From IMG/VR virus record IMGVR_UViG_3300030331_000311, positions 1-21,464 of that record: DNA of 21,464 bases. One strand, written 5' to 3'. Below the pieces are notes generated by a model that ran no database searches, was not told the origin of the DNA, and saw only the letters and a list, made by a program, of their open reading frames with translations. The first letter of the stretch is position 1. Every line of letters starts with the position of its first letter. Positions 18,201-21,464 of the stretch are shown one piece after another. The position numbers were made by a program, and so were the translations under genes. Origin of the DNA: a virus.

Positions 18201-18715
18201 CTATGCTTGGGCCAGTTGCAAGGGCAGAACTAGGTGGGTCTAACAAGTCAATAAGAATTAGTTTACCTGTATTTGTAAATTTAAAAAGTTTAGGAATTAG
18301 ACAGAAAACATCAAAAGAAATAGTGGATATAAAAATTAATCCGTTACTTGAAAAGCATGTATTTGACGAAAAAGGTAACGGCAGAATATTTATAGATGCT
18401 GCCAGGTCACTAATGAATGATCCTATATATATAAACATGCAAGCAGACCCAACAACTACTGCTGATGTAAGAGTGGCAGATAAAACTAATGCAGATTTAA
18501 AAAGGATGCCTGGATACTTAATGATGGCTCAACTAAAGAAATATTATGAATTGATTACAACAGATGCTATAGGTAGAAGTGATTCTGCCGCAGCTTTAAA
18601 ATGGCAAGAACGTACTAATATGCTAGAGATTGAGCTAAGAGATCAGGCTTTAACAGAAGCGAAAGCTACAGTAAATAATTTATCTAGCCAAAATCCTGTT
18701 CTTGAGTCAAAATAA
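15293..18715 (+). CDS. Large internal virion (ejection) protein, second half of the gp16 position
   Basis: The 1140-residue product starts at the ATG at 15293, which overlaps the upstream stop by one base (TAATG). Residues 1-35 are charged and helical (DEQIARMKTIQ), probably a coiled coil. Residues 630-647 (SSPLFDITIAPYLVAPMKG) resemble the proline-aromatic segment of the large polyvalent-protein-associated domains near phage ejection modules (LPD38 type). Two hydrophobic segments follow, 686-701 (ILAMHIWSMALIAKA) and about 733-755 (MFGVPLIGGLPIVNTMFLI), suggesting membrane insertion. A Gly-rich stretch NLFGYIGGSQIPGIGII lies near residue 815. The likely role is a virion-packaged protein forming the inner-membrane part of the DNA conduit, like the C-terminal bulk of T7 gp16. 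I could not match a catalytic domain. It is followed by an 80-nt spacer. Confidence 0.65.
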   Translation: MSKCDDLFEKRQSLIRKKAEVDEQIARMKTIQMSNQMPNDDTFLDAMDRTAKYLEDLETQKFIKQSIEAKKKPGVSIPQNQPTNFVKELRDRPEDVVANWANYSQALLRAGKDTLDSRFAFLNSDPLKSAQMLSDAYDGKLNINQALDAVNKLTEGDKTFVEDLVRARWFHDKGKEAYIKAVDDIDIFMERNPNAEVPAELLGKTFNTYKLALMSEATYDFYRNQWSKAGRAQQGRLFPDQLEVVNDAGSVIPDNIKTAEAYVDSLGIQGKKITDTTEEESISRVITAASENITRPKEAMGQLNLELNNIRIQGTDVRKRYDPKMVKDARFRHTNLLAKDSQLFNLRTMGLAFSSNVAMAIRGPYHALYKNTFYRPYGTSLSQGFMEAWQANWKGYAAAYKAVRESGKELFMDAWKGDRMFYSSNVETYGKFYEPVEKRIAELEADLNVEGNWKSYLNPEKYRREIHAATRLWLFRKTKHPAALRPGFSALAALDAPFGYGYHVYKLRTDLEIQARRNGVQLGLFDEESINKYVNDKFAEQFYKLDPTEAQIKAYRQEQNIPPGIMDDRAVADEIIETRVANTYGGPVNLDDLSRGASEFSQDMRFQSPPGEGNFLGKKFYEVVNGARQSSPLFDITIAPYLVAPMKGVSLDMKGLGFASINDWIGHATGARRLSPEQIASAKSDAILAMHIWSMALIAKANDQIIGNGPTNPTERAAWLTELKAKGKKPNSMFGVPLIGGLPIVNTMFLISDIIDSGQTAVRSDFDKKKIAGAILDVLVGNIVRNTSLGTISQIFDLAYGDQYGRRRPMNLFGYIGGSQIPGIGIIRSTERATNSQKSDLYRDAQITKKDEEIYDIGVLENAERFLKNAAYSVTGLAGVAGGSYKDKDWLGSNIKLPFGMELVHYLEHRFFPHLHPNDKVYAELQMLELLEPPNPLLRKRLMDVPMDDDLQKEFNDTYGSIAPGANGVPMLGPVARAELGGSNKSIRISLPVFVNLKSLGIRQKTSKEIVDIKINPLLEKHVFDEKGNGRIFIDAARSLMNDPIYINMQADPTTTADVRVADKTNADLKRMPGYLMMAQLKKYYELITTDAIGRSDSAAALKWQERTNMLEIELRDQALTEAKATVNNLSSQNPVLESK

Positions 18716-18752
18716 GGTTACAATAGCGTTGAACTGTACTTAGCAGCAAAAA

Positions 18753-18768
18753 CCACGACCTAAGAAGA
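18753..18768 (+). promoter_or_regulatory. Candidate phage RNA polymerase promoter (phi17 position)
   Basis: The 80-nt spacer before the tail fiber holds CGACCTAAGA at 18756-18765, matching the capsid-leader motif CGAACTAAAA at 8 of 10 bases and at almost the same distance from the start codon (30 versus 29 nt). The two mismatches among the last bases are purine for purine. Downstream, ATACGAC (18768-18774) is identical to the core of the T7 promoter but is followed by the wrong spacing to AGGG, so I treat it as coincidental. T7 has phi17 here. Confidence 0.35.
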
Positions 18769-18778
18769 TACGACATTT

Positions 18779-18791
18779 AACCATTAGGGTT
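18779..18791 (+). promoter_or_regulatory. Small hairpin covering the tail fiber ribosome site
   Basis: AACC (18779-18782) can pair with GGTT (18788-18791) around the loop ATTAG. The only Shine-Dalgarno-like sequence for the fiber gene, AGGG (18786-18789, 6 nt before the ATG), lies within it. A GGTTA at 18716-18720 could compete for the same TAACC. The stem is only 4 bp, so an effect on translation is uncertain. Confidence 0.2.
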
Positions 18792-18795
18792 GTAG

Positions 18796-21464
18796 ATGCC
18801 ACTTTCTTATGCCACCTTTACTGGAAATTCTGGAAGTCCACAACATACTTTCACAATTCCTTTTAATTACATTCTTAAAGATCATATAAAAGTTTATTAT
18901 GGTCGTGATATTTTAGCCAATACACAAACAGCATTATTAGTAAGCGGAACAGATTATAACTTCACTAGCGATACAACAATACAATTAATAGGTTCAACAA
19001 TAAACTCAGGAACAGCTACTGGAAATCCGCATAATTTAGCTAATGGTGTTGTCTTAACTCTTGAAAGAGATACTCCTGATAGTAGTCAGATTGTTGAATT
19101 TGCAGATGGATCAAACCTTATTGGTGATAACTTAAATAATGCAAATTTACAGAATTTATTTGTTGTCCAGGAGCAGCAAGATAAGAATGATTTATCTGCT
19201 GCTAAATCCATATCTGCTGAAACCGCATCTACTACAGCTACTAATAATGTTGCAACTTTAAGTGCTACGCAATTCAGGTCTGATGGTAGTCAGGCTATGA
19301 CAGGAGATCTTAATGCTGGTAATAATAAAGTTAAGAATGTTAGTGACCCTACCAATGCACAGGATGCAGTAACAAAAGCATACCTGGAAAGAACTGGTAG
19401 TATTCAATCGGCACAAATATTAGACGGAACTATTGTTGATGCGGACATTAATGCAAGTGCAAACATTGCTGGATCTAAGGTGCAGGCAGCTTCTGGGTCT
19501 AACCCTGGTACGTTATCAGCTAGTGATAAAAGCAAACTAGACGGAATTGAATCGTCAGCTAAGGACGATCAGACAGGTGCAGAAATAAAGTCATTGTACG
19601 AAGGGGAAAGCGATACTAATGCGTTTACTGATGCAGAAAAAACAAAGCTATCAAACATCGAATCGTCAGCAAAAGATGATCAAACTGGATCTGAAATTAA
19701 ATCATTATATGAGTCACAAAACGACACTAATGCTTTTACTGATGCAGAAAAAACAAAATTAGCCAGTATAAATGCGTCTTTTATTAAAACACAATATGAA
19801 TCTAATGCTAATACAAATCCATTAACTGATGCAGAAAAAGCAGTTATAGATGGAGTTACGGCAAATACTTCTGAACTGAATAAATTAGATGGTTTTACAG
19901 GTGATGTAAATGATTTAAACCAAATATCAGGAATGGATAAGCAAACCACTATTACAAATAGTGATGCTCATTTTCCTACCTCTGGTGCTGTTGTAGATTT
20001 TGTAGCTAATCAAATAGCTCCTGTTGGTGGATTGGAAGTTATAGCGGATGAAGATAGTTTCCCTGCAACACAACCAGTATCAGGTGTTGTTATAAGTATT
20101 TCCAATGCTGATGGTCTTATTATTAATAATGCTGGAGAAGCAAGTAATGCCAGGACAGTAGGAAGTGGTTCTGACAATGTTACTATTAAAAACTTTCCAG
20201 CAAGTTTGAGAAATAAAACCTTGTCTCCAAATTTAGGATTACTTGTCAGTTCTACTGGTGCTGCACAAGAATATAATTATCACAAGTTATTGGCAAAAGA
20301 AGAAGATGTACTGCAATTATCTGATGATATAAATGATTTTAACGCTAGATATAGAGTAGTTTCTTCTAATCCTACAAGCAATAATGATGCAGGGGATTTA
20401 ATATTTAATACTTCTACTCAGAAATTATTAGTTTATAACTCAGTATCAGGCGCTTTTGAAGAAGCACAATCTGTTGGTAACTTCTTTATATCTACACTTA
20501 GCCCTGCATTTGATGGCAGTACTCAAAATTTTACAATTACAAATGCACCAAGTAATGCACAGCAAATAATTTTAAGTATTAATGGTGTAATACAAAAGCC
20601 GAATAGTGGTACATCTACACCGTCAGAAGGTTTTGCGTTAGATGGCAGCACAATTAAATTATCTGCCGCCCCTGCAAATGGGTCAGATTATTTTGCAATA
20701 GTTCTTGGTTCTACTGTAAACATTGGAACTCCCAGCAACGACACAATAACGTCAGCAATGATTATTGATGGCAGTATCCTTAATGCTGATATATCATCTT
20801 CCGCTGGAATAGAAGGCAGTAAATTAAGTCTTGTCTCTACATCATCTGCTCCTGGACTAGAAGTAAAAGGTGATGGATCTTCTGATGGGTACTTGCAGCT
20901 TAACTGTAGTCAGAATAGTCATGGTGTAAAGCTAAAATCCCCACCGCATAGTGCAAATGCAAGCTACACATTAACGCTCCCAAATAATATTGTTAATGGT
21001 CAATTTTTAAAAACAGATGCCAATGGTAATTTAAGTTGGTCTGCTGTAGTTACTGACCTGGTCAATGACACCTCACCACAGCTAGGCGGTAACTTAGATA
21101 CTAATGGTAATAATATTAGTTTTGATGACAATGACCAACTACGGTTTGGTAATGCAACTGGTGGAGATATAGTTATTAAACATACTACCAGTGATAATAA
21201 TGGGCATATAGAAAATCATACTGGTGATTTATTAATATCAACAAAAGGTGCTGGTGATGATATAAAACTTTTATCACAAGATGATGTTTTCATAAGAGAT
21301 GATACTGACACCACTACTATGGCTGCATTTATTCAAGGAGGAGCAGTAGAGCTATATCACAACGGCAGTAAAAGGCTGGAGACTATAAATACAGGTATTA
21401 ACGTAACAGGCAGAATAGGTATAGGTACTACAACTCCTAGTTATGACATTCATAGTTATGTTGC
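18796..21464 (+). CDS. Tail fiber protein, T7 gp17 family N-terminus, 3' partial
   Basis: The frame is open from ATG 18796 to the right edge: 889 codons and 2 bases, already far longer than T7 gp17 (553). Residues 1-140 match the T7 tail-fiber N-terminal domain that docks on the tail: FTIPFNYILKDHIKVYYG, VVLTLERDTPDSSQIVEFAD, NLNNANLQNLFVVQEQQD. Residues 170-195 (MTGDLNAGNNKVKNVSDP) form the usual shaft start. Residues 241-343 are tandem repeats. A segment near 570-640 (FTITNAPSNAQQIILSINGV, then IQKPNSGT) is a beta domain common in marine phage fibers. The visible end, GRIGIGTTTPSYDIH, is the type of motif preceding an intramolecular chaperone (S74 peptidase) domain, which would lie beyond the window. 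It should determine host receptor binding. Start chosen for fit to the family N-terminus. Confidence 0.92.
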   Translation, partial: MPLSYATFTGNSGSPQHTFTIPFNYILKDHIKVYYGRDILANTQTALLVSGTDYNFTSDTTIQLIGSTINSGTATGNPHNLANGVVLTLERDTPDSSQIVEFADGSNLIGDNLNNANLQNLFVVQEQQDKNDLSAAKSISAETASTTATNNVATLSATQFRSDGSQAMTGDLNAGNNKVKNVSDPTNAQDAVTKAYLERTGSIQSAQILDGTIVDADINASANIAGSKVQAASGSNPGTLSASDKSKLDGIESSAKDDQTGAEIKSLYEGESDTNAFTDAEKTKLSNIESSAKDDQTGSEIKSLYESQNDTNAFTDAEKTKLASINASFIKTQYESNANTNPLTDAEKAVIDGVTANTSELNKLDGFTGDVNDLNQISGMDKQTTITNSDAHFPTSGAVVDFVANQIAPVGGLEVIADEDSFPATQPVSGVVISISNADGLIINNAGEASNARTVGSGSDNVTIKNFPASLRNKTLSPNLGLLVSSTGAAQEYNYHKLLAKEEDVLQLSDDINDFNARYRVVSSNPTSNNDAGDLIFNTSTQKLLVYNSVSGAFEEAQSVGNFFISTLSPAFDGSTQNFTITNAPSNAQQIILSINGVIQKPNSGTSTPSEGFALDGSTIKLSAAPANGSDYFAIVLGSTVNIGTPSNDTITSAMIIDGSILNADISSSAGIEGSKLSLVSTSSAPGLEVKGDGSSDGYLQLNCSQNSHGVKLKSPPHSANASYTLTLPNNIVNGQFLKTDANGNLSWSAVVTDLVNDTSPQLGGNLDTNGNNISFDDNDQLRFGNATGGDIVIKHTTSDNNGHIENHTGDLLISTKGAGDDIKLLSQDDVFIRDDTDTTTMAAFIQGGAVELYHNGSKRLETINTGINVTGRIGIGTTTPSYDIHSYV
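19516..19824 (+). repeat. 37-residue tandem repeats in the tail fiber shaft
   Basis: Two adjacent 111-bp units (19516-19626 and 19627-19737; residues 241-277 and 278-314) share the pattern D-x-x-K-x-KL-x-x-IESSAKDDQTG, EIKSLYE, DTNAF. A third, shortened unit of 29 residues (19738-19824) keeps TDAEKTKLASI and QYESNANTNPL, and a fourth TDAEK begins at residue 344. The amino-acid match between units 1 and 2 is high, but about 11 of 17 identical codons in the best-conserved stretch use different synonymous triplets, so the duplication is old or the codons are under diversifying pressure. Confidence 0.85.

Noticed and set aside
18768-18789. ATACGAC followed by AGGG as a classic T7 promoter
   Set aside because: The spacing from ATACGAC to AGGG is about 4 nt too long and the TCACTATA part is missing; the CGAMCTAARA motif upstream is better supported by its second copy.
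1-21464. tRNA genes, CRISPR arrays, insertion sequences, integrase or attachment sites
   Set aside because: No cloverleaf, regular spacer array, transposase motif or terminal repeat was seen; nearly all sequence is coding on one strand.

Overview
This window is the structural (late) half of a T7-like podovirus genome. All genes lie on the + strand, are tightly packed, and follow the T7 order: gp7.3-like, portal (gp8), scaffold (gp9), capsid (gp10), tail tube A and B (gp11, gp12), internal virion proteins (gp13, gp14, gp15, a gp16 position filled by two large genes), then tail fiber (gp17). Base composition is AT-rich (GC roughly one third by eye). The tail fiber carries domains I associate with marine cyanophage and pelagiphage fibers, so a marine T7-like phage is likely; the host cannot be read from the window. 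The replication half (RNA polymerase, DNA polymerase) and the terminase genes lie outside.

Layout. 1-359: end of a small coiled-coil gp7.3-like tail assembly protein, cut by the left edge. 362-2829: portal and scaffold. 2830-2942: a 113-nt spacer with a T7-class promoter candidate and a cluster of DnaA-box-like sequences. 2943-3968: major capsid protein, followed by an intrinsic terminator placed like T7 T-phi. 4072-7259: tail tube proteins, overlapping by 4 nt. 7256-10730: gp13, gp14 and gp15 homologues, joined by 1-4 nt overlaps. 10734-18715: two very large genes (1519 and 1140 aa) in the gp16 position. 18716-18795: an 80-nt spacer with the second copy of the promoter-like motif. 18796 to the right edge: a T7-type tail fiber of at least 889 codons, open at the end.

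The most unusual part is 10734-18715. T7 gp16 is one protein with an N-terminal lytic transglycosylase. Here the first gene instead looks like a polyvalent protein: a ParB-like module (GHNR, followed by a ParB-type helix-turn-helix segment), a polyvalent-associated module, and a C-terminal HExxH zinc-peptidase-like domain. The second gene resembles the large membrane-active ejection module of such proteins. My inference is that both are packaged and injected with the DNA, so this phage may deliver a DNA-binding protease-like effector at infection.

Three sequence-level signals are not explained by the genes. The pentamer CCWGG is strongly over-represented (55 hand-counted sites) while the same-composition GGWCC is absent. 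A CGAMCTAARA motif sits 29-30 nt upstream of both the capsid and the tail fiber start codons, where T7 has phi10 and phi17. A perfect DnaA box overlaps the capsid start codon.
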